A stretch of DNA of 64,000 nt from Lentzea atacamensis (GTDB lineage: Bacteria; Actinomycetota; Actinomycetes; Mycobacteriales; Pseudonocardiaceae). How positions within the stretch are numbered: the first letter of the stretch is position 1; every line of letters begins with the position of its first letter. Where the stretch lies: the NCBI RefSeq assembly GCF_003269295.1, contig NZ_QLTT01000003.1, positions 1 to 64,000 on the forward strand. Reading direction: 5' to 3'. Below, in pieces: positions 34,969 to 44,583 of this stretch. A program made the translations under genes and the position numbers. The notes beneath the pieces are model-generated. The model searched no databases. It was not told where the DNA came from and worked only from the letters and a program-made list of their open reading frames with translations.

Positions 34969-37900
34969 GTCCACGCGGAGATCGGGTTGCCCAGCCAACG
35001 GGTTCCCGACGGTACATCCTCTCCGCGCATGACGAGCGAGGCGGGTCCGATCGTGGTGTTGGCGCCGACGGACGCGCCCGGCAGAACGATGCCGTGCGGA
35101 CCCAAAGTAGCGCCGGAGCCCAGGGAAACGCGGTCCATGCGCAGGATCCGGTCGTGGAACAGGTGCGTCTGGACCACACAGCCGCGGTTGACCGACGCGC
35201 CGGCGCCCAGGGACACCAGGTCGGCCTCGGGCAGCCAGTACGACTCGCACCACACGCCACGACCGACGGACGCGCCCAGCGCGCGCAGCCACCAGTTCAT
35301 GATCGGCGTACCGCCGGAGAAGCCGACCAGCCACGGCACGGCGAGCACCTCGACGAACGTGTCCGCCAGCTCGTTGCGCCAGACGAAAGCCGACCACAGC
35401 GGGTACTCACGCACGCGGAAGCGGCCCACGAGCGTCCACTTGGCGATCACGGCGACCAGGCAGGCCGCGACACCGGCGCCCAGCAGCACGACGCCGGACC
35501 ACCAGAGCCCGAACTCCTTCAAGGCGAAGAGCACGAGCACGACCAGCGCGACGTTGAGCATGACAGGGACGAACCGGCACAGCTCCACCAGAGCCCGCGC
35601 CCACATCAAGCGAACAGGCGGGTCGAACGTGCGGGACTGGTCGGACACCTCGGCGGCACGCGGCAGCTTCATCGGGGGCATGCCCAGGTACGAAGAACCG
35701 GCCTTGGCGCGCTTCGGGGCCGCGGACAGCACGCCGACGAGGCCGCCCTTGGGCACGTTGCGGCCGGGGGCGGTCATGCCGGAGTTGCCCAGGAACGCGC
35801 GCTTGCCCACGCGGGCCGTGGCGATGCGCAGCCAGCCGCCGCCGAGCTCGTACGACGCGACCATCGTGTCGTCGGCCAGGAACGCGCCGTCGCCCACGCG
35901 GGTCATGCGGGGGAGTGCGACCACGGTGGACGCTTCGACGCGGCGGCCCACCTTCATGCCCAGCAGGCGCAGCCACACCGGGGTGAACAGCGAGGCGTAC
36001 AGCGGGAACAGCGCAGAGCGGGCGATGTTCATGAGGCGCTCGGTGGTCCACGCCTGCCACGCGACGCGGCTGTGCACGGGGTAGTGGCCCTCGCGCATGC
36101 CGATGCCCAGCAGTCGTACGAACACCAGGACGAGCAGCGCGTAGGAGCCGAACCAGATCGAGGAAGCGACCGGGACGTCCCACAGCGCCGACGTCAGGGA
36201 AACCGGGCGGCGCAGCACGTACAGCACGGCGGGAGCGGCCGCCAGCAACGGCAGCGCGCCCAGCAGGCCGGAGGACACGCCGTACATGAAGTTCCAGAGG
36301 TACGAGCGCGAAGGACGGCGTGACGGGAACGAGCGCGCCGCCTTGCCCTCGCGGATCGCGGGTACGCCTGCCCAGCGCTGGCCCGTCGGAACGGAGCCGG
36401 CGACACCCGAACCAGGGGCGACCTCGGCGCGCTTGCCGACGCGGGCGCCGGGGAACAGCGTGCTGCGGGCACCGACCGTCGCGCCCGCGCCGATGCGGAT
36501 CCGGCCCAGCACCAGTCGGTCGCCGTCCAGCCACCAGCCGGACAGGTCGACCTCGGGCTCGACGGCGGCGCCGCGGCCGACCTTCAGCATGCCGGTGACC
36601 GGCGGCAGCGAGTGCAGGTCGACGCCAGGGCCGATCTTCGCGCCCAGCGCCCGCGCGTAGTGCGTCACCCACGAGCCGGACAGCTCCGTGGCGCGCGACA
36701 TCTGCGCCAGCATCTCGGCGGTCCACAGTCGCATGTGGATGGAGCCGCCGCGGGGGTACTCGCCCGGCTTCACCCCGCGCAGCAGCAGTCGCGCGCCACC
36801 GGCGGAGACAGCCAGCCTGCCGAGGGGAGAGATGAACACCGCCCACCCGGCGGCAACCCACCACCAGGACACGGAAGTCCAGCCCAGCACGTTCGAAAGG
36901 GCCGTCAGTGCGACGACCCACCGCGCGCCGGCGATGGTCAGCAACGGGATCATCAGCAACGTCTGCAGAACGCCCGTCCAGCGCGGCGTCGGAGCGACCT
37001 CGCGCACCTCGGCCGTCGCGCCGTACGATTCCAGGCGGCGCGCGAGCTTGTGCAGCGTCGTGTTCTGATAGATGTCCGACACGGAAGTGCTCGGGTAGCG
37101 CGTGCGGACCAGCGAGACGAGCTGCGCCGCGGACAACGAGCTGCCGCCGGACGCGAAGAAGTCCGCGTCCTCGGAAGCCGGACCGGAACCCAGCACGGCC
37201 GCCCACTGCTCGGCCAGCCAGCCCTCCAGGCCCGAGAACACCACGCCGGCGGTGTCCATCGACTCCAGCGGCCACGGGAGCGCTGCCCGGTCGACCTTGC
37301 CGGACGTGCGCGTCGGCAGCGTGTCGACCACGGCGATCAACGGCACCAGGGCCGCAGGAAGCTCGGCACGCAGCTGGTCGACGGCCGCGGCCTGGTCGAA
37401 CTCGCCGTCGATCACGACGTAGCCGACGAGGATCTGGTTGCCGCCACGCGTGGTGCGCACGGCAGCGGCCGCACCGGCCACGCCGTCCAGCGCCTGCAGC
37501 GCCGCGTCGACCTCGCCCAGTTCGATGCGCCTGCCGCCGAGCTTGATCTGCTCGTCCGCCCGGCCGAGGAACACCAGGCCCTCCGGCTCGGCGCGAACCA
37601 GGTCGCCGCTGCGGTACGCGCGGTCCCAGCCCATGGAGGGCAGTGGCGCGTACTTCTCGGAGTCCTTGGCCAAATCCAGATAGCGCGCCAGGCCGACGCC
37701 ACCGATCACCAGCTCGCCCGCCGAACCCATCGGCACGACCTCACCGGCCGCGTCGACGACGACGAGCTCCCAGCCGTCCAGCGGCAAGCCGATGCGCACG
37801 GGACCGGAACCGGTCATCCGCGCGGCACAGGCGACGACGGTCGCTTCCGTGGGGCCGTAGGTGTTCCAGACCTCGCGACCGTCCACGGCGAGGCGCTCGG

Positions 37901-38738
37901 CCAGTTCCGGCGGGCACGCCTCGCCGCCGAAGATCAGCAGGCGCACGTCGTCCAGCGCCTCGACCGGCCACAGCGCGGCCAGCGTCGGAACCGTCGAGAC
38001 GACGGTGATCTCCTGCTCGACCAGCCACGGGCCGAGGTCCATGCCGGTGCGCACCAGCGAACGCGGCGCGGGCACCAGGCACGCGCCGTACCGCCACGCG
38101 AGCCACATCTCCTCGCAGGAGGCGTCGAACGCGACGGAAAGTCCCGCCAGCACACGGTCTTCGGGGCCGATCGGCTCGTCCTGCAGGAAGAGCCGCGCCT
38201 CGGCGTCGACGAACGCGGCAGCGCTCCGGTGCGTCACGGCAACACCCTTGGGCTTGCCGGTGGAGCCGGAGGTGAAGATGATCCACGCGTCGTCGTCCAG
38301 CGACGGTTCGCCCGGCATGCCGAGCGGAGTGCCGTGCAGCACAAGGGATCGGCCCTCGCCGAGCACGGCGGACACGCCCGCCTCTCCGAACACGAGCTCC
38401 GCTCGTTCGTCCGGGTCCTCGAAGTCGACGGGCACGTAGGCCGCACCCGCCGCGAGGGCCGCCAGGATCGAGACGTAGAGGTCGACGGTCCCGGACGGCA
38501 CGCGAATGCCGACCCGGTCGCCGACCCCGACACCTTCGGCGGCGAGCTTTTCCTTGAGTTCCAGCACTTCCGTGATGAGCGCGCGGTACGTGAGGGCGGT
38601 CGTGCCGTCGTCGACGGCCAGCGCGTTCGGGTGCTGTTCGGCACTCGCGCGCAGGATGTCCAGGAGTGTGCGCGGTGTGGGCGCCTCGCCTGCCGTGAAC
38701 ATCGATCGAAGAACAACGGGTTCGGCCGCAATGGTCAC
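34965..38738 (-). CDS. pls: Pls/PosA-family polyamino-acid synthetase (single-module membrane NRPS)
   Basis: 1257 residues from GTG 38738 (alternatives GTG 38756 and ATG 38840 add unconserved residues). Order: adenylation domain (about 20-485; IIFTSGSTGKPKG, GRADEQIKLGGRRIELGEVD, RTSGKVDR with K481), carrier domain (DADFFASGGSSLSAAQLV, Ser about 534), then six membrane helices alternating with three hexapeptide-repeat-like blocks (GARVGKRAEVAPGSG, FLADDTMVASYELGG, LGAGASVNRGCVVQTHLF). This is the architecture of the epsilon-poly-lysine synthetase of Streptomyces albulus. The specificity positions read D-A-E-S-I-G-T-V-V-K, close to the lysine code I remember for BacB. It likely makes a cationic homo-oligomer. 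It overlaps the M1 gene and follows a membrane-protein gene by 64 bases. Confidence 0.92.
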   Translation of the reverse strand: MTIAAEPVVLRSMFTAGEAPTPRTLLDILRASAEQHPNALAVDDGTTALTYRALITEVLELKEKLAAEGVGVGDRVGIRVPSGTVDLYVSILAALAAGAAYVPVDFEDPDERAELVFGEAGVSAVLGEGRSLVLHGTPLGMPGEPSLDDDAWIIFTSGSTGKPKGVAVTHRSAAAFVDAEARLFLQDEPIGPEDRVLAGLSVAFDASCEEMWLAWRYGACLVPAPRSLVRTGMDLGPWLVEQEITVVSTVPTLAALWPVEALDDVRLLIFGGEACPPELAERLAVDGREVWNTYGPTEATVVACAARMTGSGPVRIGLPLDGWELVVVDAAGEVVPMGSAGELVIGGVGLARYLDLAKDSEKYAPLPSMGWDRAYRSGDLVRAEPEGLVFLGRADEQIKLGGRRIELGEVDAALQALDGVAGAAAAVRTTRGGNQILVGYVVIDGEFDQAAAVDQLRAELPAALVPLIAVVDTLPTRTSGKVDRAALPWPLESMDTAGVVFSGLEGWLAEQWAAVLGSGPASEDADFFASGGSSLSAAQLVSLVRTRYPSTSVSDIYQNTTLHKLARRLESYGATAEVREVAPTPRWTGVLQTLLMIPLLTIAGARWVVALTALSNVLGWTSVSWWWVAAGWAVFISPLGRLAVSAGGARLLLRGVKPGEYPRGGSIHMRLWTAEMLAQMSRATELSGSWVTHYARALGAKIGPGVDLHSLPPVTGMLKVGRGAAVEPEVDLSGWWLDGDRLVLGRIRIGAGATVGARSTLFPGARVGKRAEVAPGSGVAGSVPTGQRWAGVPAIREGKAARSFPSRRPSRSYLWNFMYGVSSGLLGALPLLAAAPAVLYVLRRPVSLTSALWDVPVASSIWFGSYALLVLVFVRLLGIGMREGHYPVHSRVAWQAWTTERLMNIARSALFPLYASLFTPVWLRLLGMKVGRRVEASTVVALPRMTRVGDGAFLADDTMVASYELGGGWLRIATARVGKRAFLGNSGMTAPGRNVPKGGLVGVLSAAPKRAKAGSSYLGMPPMKLPRAAEVSDQSRTFDPPVRLMWARALVELCRFVPVMLNVALVVLVLFALKEFGLWWSGVVLLGAGVAACLVAVIAKWTLVGRFRVREYPLWSAFVWRNELADTFVEVLAVPWLVGFSGGTPIMNWWLRALGASVGRGVWCESYWLPEADLVSLGAGASVNRGCVVQTHLFHDRILRMDRVSLGSGATLGPHGIVLPGASVGANTTIGPASLVMRGEDVPSGTRWLGNPISAWT

Positions 38739-38802
38739 GACAGCGTCACTTCTCACCCTCTCGGCAACTGGTGGACCCGCAACTTTACCTCCAGTTAACG
38801 GA

Positions 38803-40575
38803 CTACCTCTCTCCGGAGTACGACGACTCACAGGTGACATCAGTCACCGCAACGCTTTCGAGTGATTTGCGAGCGTTGTGCCGTGCCAGGTTCCACTCCC
38901 GCCAGTCCTGCTCGACGTTGCCGCGATTCTTCAGCCACCGCAAGGAACACGAGCGCTGCGGCTCTGGCAGCCTGACGAGCGCGGGCACCGCGTCCTCCGA
39001 CAACCGCGACAGGTAAACGGTGTCGATCTTCTTCGTCGCGTCGAACCTGCTCACGTTGTAGTCGGCCACCACCTGCTCGGGGTTCATCACCACGACCGCG
39101 AGGAAGAACGCCGTGCCCGTCCCGACGATCGCCTTGGGCAACCAGTTGGCGCGCAACGTGATGCCGCTCCCGATCACCATCAGGTAGACGACGGCGAGCC
39201 AGACCTCGCACGAGGAGACCAAAAGCCTCAGCACGGTCCACCCGTACGCCTGCTGGTAGAACCACATGCGGCTCAACGCACTCGCCACGATCACCAGCGT
39301 CAGCACCGCGAGCGACCCGAGCAGGATCCGCAGCCACAACTGTTCCCGCGCGGTCTTCCTCGCCGCGAACCGCGCCACGCCGGCGATGACCCCGAGCGTC
39401 AGGATCGAGACCCACAGCAGCTGCCAGAACCCGGACCGCGCGTACTCGGCGAACGTGACACCCGCCGTCTCCATCACGTACTTCTCGCCACCGAACAGAA
39501 CCGCGAGCTGCGTGCCGACGAACCCGGCGAACAGCACCACGAGCACACCGACCGGCAGCGCGTAGTCCTTGACCCGCAACGTGCCCGGCTTGCTCTCCGC
39601 GTCCTCGTTGATGCTCGGGGGCGCCGTCACGAGGTAGCACGCACCGACAGCGCCGAACGCCGCTACGCCGCCGAAGAACGCCATCCGCACGTACCCGCCG
39701 ATTTCGAGTTCGGGCACCAGGCTCTCGAGGAACTTCCCGAACGCCTGGTCGGCCCCGGCGAGCAACGACCCGAAGATGAGCAGCAACACCAGCGCCACGC
39801 CGACCGAGATGAACGGCCTGATGCCGACCGGCCCGCGCTTGCTGAAGCCCTTCGCGACCCACGGAATCGACCGCAGCCCCGCAAGCCCGATGCCGAGCGC
39901 GCCGAAGACCAGCCCGCGGACGGTCCTGCCGCCCGCCATGGCGATCGAACCGCACATCATCGACGCCAGCACGCACAGCGGGAAGACCCACTCGGCGGCC
40001 CGCAGGAAGCCCATCGCCAGGAACGCCAGCGCGGCCGCCAGCCAGAGCGCGCGTTCGATGGACGGCTTGCCCGCGTAGAACAGGACGCCGCCGACGCCGA
40101 ACAGCGCCGCGAGGAACCAGCCGATGCCGTTGTTCGGCGGGGCGAGGAAAGCGCCGGCCAGGCCCGCGACGAGTCCGACGACGAGGACCTTGTGCGGTGC
40201 GCCGGTCGTGGGCGGCTTCCACCAGGGCATGAACGGGACGCCGGGCGCGGGCGGGACGACGAACGGACCGGCGGCCGGGCCGGCGGTGGGGTAGCGGGGC
40301 GCGCTCTGCCAAGGGGAGGGCGGGGGCAGGGTGGCGGTGGCGACCGGCGTGGGCTTCTCGGCCGGCGCGGGTTCGGCGATCTTCTCCGGTTCCGCGATCT
40401 TCTCCGGTTCCGTCACCTCCACAGGCTCCGACACCTTCTCGGCAGGTTCCTCGTCCTCCCGCGACCCACCGGAAACGGGCCGATACCCCACCTTCCGGAA
40501 GTGCCGATACCGCCGCCGAGCAGCACCCCCGTCCCCAGCAGACGGCGAGTCAGGCGATTGCGTCGAGTCAGTCAT
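38803..40575 (-). CDS. DUF4173-like polytopic membrane protein
   Basis: 590 residues from ATG 40575, with GGGAGAGA as ribosome binding site. The N-terminal 150 residues are soluble, with Glu/Pro-rich repeats (EPEKIAEPEKIAEPAPAEKP) and a Pro-rich stretch. Then come about 11-12 TM helices, and a soluble tail of about 90 residues (ADYNVSRFDATKKIDTVYLSRL-SEDAVPAL, RNRGN-type end). The DYNV-x-R and YL-x-L-x-DAVP pattern is typical of DUF4173/DUF4153 proteins. Function unknown. It sits between a two-component system and pls, all in one direction. A dyad GGTGAC-N4-GTCACC (38833-38848) lies in its last codons, upstream of pls. Confidence 0.8.
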   Translation of the reverse strand: MTDSTQSPDSPSAGDGGAARRRYRHFRKVGYRPVSGGSREDEEPAEKVSEPVEVTEPEKIAEPEKIAEPAPAEKPTPVATATLPPPSPWQSAPRYPTAGPAAGPFVVPPAPGVPFMPWWKPPTTGAPHKVLVVGLVAGLAGAFLAPPNNGIGWFLAALFGVGGVLFYAGKPSIERALWLAAALAFLAMGFLRAAEWVFPLCVLASMMCGSIAMAGGRTVRGLVFGALGIGLAGLRSIPWVAKGFSKRGPVGIRPFISVGVALVLLLIFGSLLAGADQAFGKFLESLVPELEIGGYVRMAFFGGVAAFGAVGACYLVTAPPSINEDAESKPGTLRVKDYALPVGVLVVLFAGFVGTQLAVLFGGEKYVMETAGVTFAEYARSGFWQLLWVSILTLGVIAGVARFAARKTAREQLWLRILLGSLAVLTLVIVASALSRMWFYQQAYGWTVLRLLVSSCEVWLAVVYLMVIGSGITLRANWLPKAIVGTGTAFFLAVVVMNPEQVVADYNVSRFDATKKIDTVYLSRLSEDAVPALVRLPEPQRSCSLRWLKNRGNVEQDWREWNLARHNARKSLESVAVTDVTCESSYSGER

Positions 40576-40646
40576 GTCTCTCTCCCAAGCCCGAAAAAGG
40601 GCGCGCTCAACCGTCACGCCACGACGTGACGCGAACAAGAACCAAG

Positions 40647-41645
40647 TCAGCGAGGCAAAGTCACCCGGATGCACGACCCGGGATCCACCACGGCGATCGT
40701 CCCGCCGTGCAGGTCCACCACCCACCGGGCGATGGCGAGACCGAGCCCGGTCCCACCACCGCCCGCCCTCTCCCCTCGGGTGAACCTCTCGAAGATCCGG
40801 GAGCGGTCAGCCGGAGCGATCCCCGGCCCCTCGTCCCGGACCTCCAGAACGACAGCACCCCCGGAAACACCGCCCGACACGGACACCAACCCCCCGATGG
40901 GTCCGTGCCGCGCAGCGTTGTCCACCAGGTTCACCAGCACCTGGTGCAGCCGCTCCCCGTCGGCGAAAACCGTCAGGTCCCCCGGCACGTCGATCGAGAA
41001 CGACGCAGAAGGTGCCGCCACCGCCGCCTCGGCCACCACATCGGCGACCAGGGAGGACACCGACAGGGTCTCCCGGTTCAGCGACAGCACCCCGGCGTCG
41101 ATCTTCGACAGGTCCAGCAGCTCGGTGACCAGCCTGCCCAGCCGTTCGGTCTGCGCGAGAGCGGTCTTCATGGTCGCCGCGTCGGCCACGGCCACCCCGT
41201 CGACCACGTTCTCCAGCACGGCCTGCAACGCCGAGATCGGCGTCCGCAGCTCGTGCGACACGTTCGCGATCAGCTCCCGCCGCTGCTGGTCGGCGGCGGC
41301 GAGATCGGCGGCCATCACCGTGAACGCCTCGGCCAGCTGCCCGACCTCGTCGGACGACGTCGCGCGGACCGACCGCGAGTAGTCCCCGGAGGCCATCGAC
41401 CGGGCCGCTGAGGTCATCTCCCGCAACGGCGAAGTCATGCCGTGCGCCAGCAACTGCGACGTCAGCAGTCCCAGCACCAGTGCGATCAACGTCGTCCGCG
41501 GCGGCAACCACCCCGTCACGTAACGGAAGTACGCGAACGACACACACCCCGACACCACGATGACGATCCCGAGCTTGAGCTTGATCGACCGCACCGAGTC
41601 CAGCGGACGCGGCAGCATGTCCAGCCAGCCCAGCACCTTCTTCAC
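40647..41645 (-). CDS. Sensor histidine kinase (OmpR-partner type)
   Basis: 332 residues from GTG 41645, overlapping the response-regulator stop as GTGA, with GGAGG upstream. Two close TM helices (LKLGIVIVVSGCVSFAYF and TLIALVLGLLTSQLLAHG) leave only a few residues outside, so it probably senses within the membrane. HAMP (TSPLREMTSAARSMASGDYS), HisKA (NVSHELRTPISALQAVLENV) and HATPase (NLVDNAARHGP, DEGPGIAP, GGGTGLGLAIARW) are all complete. It is downstream of its regulator and upstream of the DUF4173-pls-M1 genes by 71 bases. Confidence 0.94.
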   Translation of the reverse strand: MKKVLGWLDMLPRPLDSVRSIKLKLGIVIVVSGCVSFAYFRYVTGWLPPRTTLIALVLGLLTSQLLAHGMTSPLREMTSAARSMASGDYSRSVRATSSDEVGQLAEAFTVMAADLAAADQQRRELIANVSHELRTPISALQAVLENVVDGVAVADAATMKTALAQTERLGRLVTELLDLSKIDAGVLSLNRETLSVSSLVADVVAEAAVAAPSASFSIDVPGDLTVFADGERLHQVLVNLVDNAARHGPIGGLVSVSGGVSGGAVVLEVRDEGPGIAPADRSRIFERFTRGERAGGGGTGLGLAIARWVVDLHGGTIAVVDPGSCIRVTLPR

Positions 41646-42316
41646 CGGGGCACCTCCAGTGCGTACCCCACGCCGTGCACCGTCCGGATCAGGTCGGCAC
41701 CGAGCTTGCGCCGCAACGCCTTCACGTGGCTGTCGACCGTCCGCGACGAAGCCCCCTCGTGCCACCCGCACGCCTCCGCCAGCAACCGCTCCCGCGCCTG
41801 CACGGCAGAAGGCCGCTCGGCCAGGAACACCAGCAGGTCGTACTCGGTCGGCGTCAAATGAGCCTCCACCCCTGAACGGGAGACCCTCCGAGCCGCCAGA
41901 TCGATCACCAGGTCCCCGAGCTCCAGCGACCGCGACGTGGTCGCCCGCGACACCCGGCGCAGCAGCACGTGCACCCGTGCCGCCAGCTCACGCATCGAGA
42001 ACGGCTTCGTCAGGTAGTCGTCCGCCCCCACGGCGAGACCGACCAGCAGATCGGTCTCGTCCCCCCGGGCGGTCAGCATCAGCACCGGCACCGAACGCGA
42101 CGCCTGGATCCGGCGGCACACCTCCAGCCCGTCGAACCCCGGCAGCATCACGTCGAGAACGACCAGGTCAGGCACGACGGAAGCGGCCATGGCGACCCCG
42201 GAAGGCCCGTCATGAGCCACCGACACCACGAACCCCTCGGCCCGCAGCCGCGCGGCCACGGACTCGGCGATCGTGATGTCGTCCTCCACGACGAGCACCC
42301 GGCGCTGACCTGTCAT
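41642..42316 (-). CDS. OmpR/PhoB-family response regulator
   Basis: 224 residues from ATG 42316. Receiver: VLVVEDDITIAESV (acidic pair), DLVVLDVMLPGFDG (phospho-Asp), MLTARGDE (Thr) and YLTKPFSMRELAARV (Lys). C-terminal winged helix: LTPTEYDLLVFLAERPSAVQ and SSRTVDSHVKALRRKLG with RTVHGVGYAL. It is translationally coupled to the kinase behind it. Position suggests it could control the downstream membrane protein, pls and peptidase genes, though no operator repeats were identified. Divergent from recD2. Confidence 0.94.
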   Translation of the reverse strand: MTGQRRVLVVEDDITIAESVAARLRAEGFVVSVAHDGPSGVAMAASVVPDLVVLDVMLPGFDGLEVCRRIQASRSVPVLMLTARGDETDLLVGLAVGADDYLTKPFSMRELAARVHVLLRRVSRATTSRSLELGDLVIDLAARRVSRSGVEAHLTPTEYDLLVFLAERPSAVQARERLLAEACGWHEGASSRTVDSHVKALRRKLGADLIRTVHGVGYALEVPR

Positions 42317-42402
42317 GGCGGTGACTTTATGTGCATGTCGTGGAGGACGCCGGGACAAGTTGTGAAGATCGTGTGCAGAAGCCGCAGGGTAAGTTCCAGG
42401 GC

Positions 42403-44583
42403 ATGAACGTCCTCGAAGCGGTCCTGGAGAGGATCACCTACGCCAACGAGGACAACGGCTACACGGTCGCCAAGGTCGACACCGGCCGCGGTGACCTCGT
42501 CACGGTCGTCGGCGCGCTGCTCGGTGCCCAGCCCGGCGAGTCCATCCGCATGCGCGGCCGCTGGGGCTCCCACCCGCAGTACGGCAAGCAGTTCCACGTC
42601 GACGACTACACGACGATCCTGCCCGCGACGATCCAGGGCATCCGCCGCTACCTGGGCTCCGGCCTGATCAAGGGCATCGGTCCCGTGCTCGCGGACAAGA
42701 TCGTCACCCACTTCGGCGTCAACGCGCTGGACGTCATCGAGAACGAGCCGGAGCGGCTCATCGAGGTCCCCAAGCTGGGTCCAAAGCGGACCAAGCTGAT
42801 CGCGGAGGCGTGGGAGGAGCAGAAGGCCATCAAGGAGGTCATGGTCTTCCTCCAGGGCGTCGGCGTCTCCACGAGCCTCGCCGTCCGCATCTACAAGCAG
42901 TACACGGACAAGGCGATCGAGGTCGTCAAGGAGGAGCCCTACCGCCTGGCGAACGACGTCTGGGGCATCGGCTTCAAGACGGCCGACGTCATCGCGAAGG
43001 CCGTCGGCATCCCTCACGACAGTCCACAACGCGTGAAGGCCGGTCTGCAGTACACGCTCTCCGAGGCCACCACCGACGGCAACTGCTATCTGCCGGAACA
43101 GTCCCTCATCGCGGACGCCATCAAGATCCTCCAGGTCGACGCGGGCCTGGTCATCGACTGCCTCGCGGAGCTCGTCGAGGAAGAAGGCGTTGTCCGCGAA
43201 GAGCTCCCGGACGACGAGATCGCCATCTACCTGATCCCGTTCCACCGCGCGGAGATCTCGTTGGCGTCACAGCTCAAACGCCTGTTGCACGCCGACAACG
43301 ACCGCATGCCGAGCTTCGCCGGCGTCGACTGGGACAAGGCCTTCGCCTGGCTCGGCACCGAGCTCGAACAGCACCAGGCGGCGGCGGTCAAGCTCGCGCT
43401 GACCGAGAAGGTCGCGGTGCTCACCGGCGGACCCGGCTGTGGCAAGAGCTTCACCGTCCGTTCGATCGTGCGCCTGGCCCAGGCGAAGCGCGCCAAGATC
43501 GTCCTGGCCGCGCCGACCGGGCGTGCCGCCAAGCGCCTCACCGAACTGACCGGCCACGAGGCCCGCACCGTCCACCGCCTGCTGGAGCTCAGACCGGGCG
43601 GCGACGCGGCGTACGACCGCGACCACCCGCTCGACGCCGACCTGGTCGTCGTGGACGAGGCTTCGATGCTGGACCTGTTGCTGGCCAACAAACTCGTGAA
43701 GGCGGTCCCGCCCGGCGCGCACCTCCTGCTCGTGGGCGACGTCGACCAGTTGCCGTCGGTCGGCGCGGGCGAAGTGCTCAGAGACGTGCTGGCGCAGGGA
43801 AGCCCGGTCCCGAACGTCCGCCTCACGCACATCTTCCGCCAGGCGCAGGAGTCCGGCGTCGTCACGAACGCCCACCGCATCAACAGCGGTGACTATCCAG
43901 TCGTGCAAGGACTTCCGGACTTCTTCCTCTTCAGCACCGACGACGCGGAAGAGGCGGCGGCGACGACGGTCGACGTCGTGGCGAACCGCATCCCGCGCAA
44001 GTTCCGGCTCGACCCGCGCAAGGACATCCAGGTCCTCGCCCCGATGCACCGCGGACCGGCCGGCGCGGGCGCGTTGAACACCGTGCTGCAGGAAGCCCTC
44101 ACGCCGTCACGCGACAACCTGCCCGAGAAACGCTTCGGCGGCAGGGTGTTCAAGGTCGGCGACAAGGTCACGCAGATCCGCAACAACTACGACAAGGGCA
44201 AGAACGGCGTCTTCAACGGCACGCTGGGCGTTGTCATCGCACTGGACCCGGTCGAGCAGAAGCTGACCATCCGCACCGATGAGGACGAGGACGTCGATTA
44301 CGACTTCTCCGAACTGGACGAGCTCAGCCACGCGTACGCCATGACCATCCACCGCTCGCAGGGCAGCGAGTACCCGTGCGTGGTCATCCCGATCACGACC
44401 AGCGCGTGGATGATGCTGCAGCGCAACCTGCTCTACACCGCCGTCACGCGCGCCAAGAAGCTCGTCGTGCTGGTGGGAAGCAAGCGAGCCATCGGCCAGG
44501 CCGTCAGAACTGTCGGGGCGGGCCGCCGCCACACGGCGTTGGCCCACCGCCTCAGAACTGCACCGACGTCAGACAGTCCGTGA
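42403..44583 (+). CDS. recD2: RecD2-like ATP-dependent DNA helicase
   Basis: 726 residues from ATG 42403; GTG 42373 would add ten residues (MQKPQGKFQG). The N-terminal OB-like part (VLERITYANEDNGYTVAKVD) and tandem helix-hairpin-helix region (GSGLIKGIGPVLADKIV, VPKLGPKRTKLIAEAW, GIGFKTADVIAKAVGI) are followed by helicase motifs: GGPGCGKSFT (Walker A), LAAPTGRAAKRL (Ia), VVDEASMLDL (II), LVGDVDQLPSVGAG (III), THIFRQA (IV) and the UvrD_C_2 end YAMTIHRSQGSEYPCVVIP. This is the RecBC-independent RecD2 class, 5'-3' helicases of repair. The 3' end overlaps the broken hydrolase by 32 bases. Confidence 0.94.
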   Translation: MNVLEAVLERITYANEDNGYTVAKVDTGRGDLVTVVGALLGAQPGESIRMRGRWGSHPQYGKQFHVDDYTTILPATIQGIRRYLGSGLIKGIGPVLADKIVTHFGVNALDVIENEPERLIEVPKLGPKRTKLIAEAWEEQKAIKEVMVFLQGVGVSTSLAVRIYKQYTDKAIEVVKEEPYRLANDVWGIGFKTADVIAKAVGIPHDSPQRVKAGLQYTLSEATTDGNCYLPEQSLIADAIKILQVDAGLVIDCLAELVEEEGVVREELPDDEIAIYLIPFHRAEISLASQLKRLLHADNDRMPSFAGVDWDKAFAWLGTELEQHQAAAVKLALTEKVAVLTGGPGCGKSFTVRSIVRLAQAKRAKIVLAAPTGRAAKRLTELTGHEARTVHRLLELRPGGDAAYDRDHPLDADLVVVDEASMLDLLLANKLVKAVPPGAHLLLVGDVDQLPSVGAGEVLRDVLAQGSPVPNVRLTHIFRQAQESGVVTNAHRINSGDYPVVQGLPDFFLFSTDDAEEAAATTVDVVANRIPRKFRLDPRKDIQVLAPMHRGPAGAGALNTVLQEALTPSRDNLPEKRFGGRVFKVGDKVTQIRNNYDKGKNGVFNGTLGVVIALDPVEQKLTIRTDEDEDVDYDFSELDELSHAYAMTIHRSQGSEYPCVVIPITTSAWMMLQRNLLYTAVTRAKKLVVLVGSKRAIGQAVRTVGAGRRHTALAHRLRTAPTSDSP

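Noticed and set aside
36612..38798. 728-codon plus-strand frame opposite pls
   Set aside because: Antisense shadow of the adenylation domain; no start signal or recognisable fold.
38739..38840. N-terminal extension of Pls to ATG 38840
   Set aside because: The extra 34 residues lack conservation-like features and run into the upstream gene; GTG 38738 begins directly at the usual start of the family.
38833..38848. Dyad GGTGAC-N4-GTCACC as a pls operator
   Set aside because: It lies in the last codons of the DUF4173 gene and has no second copy; chance cannot be excluded.
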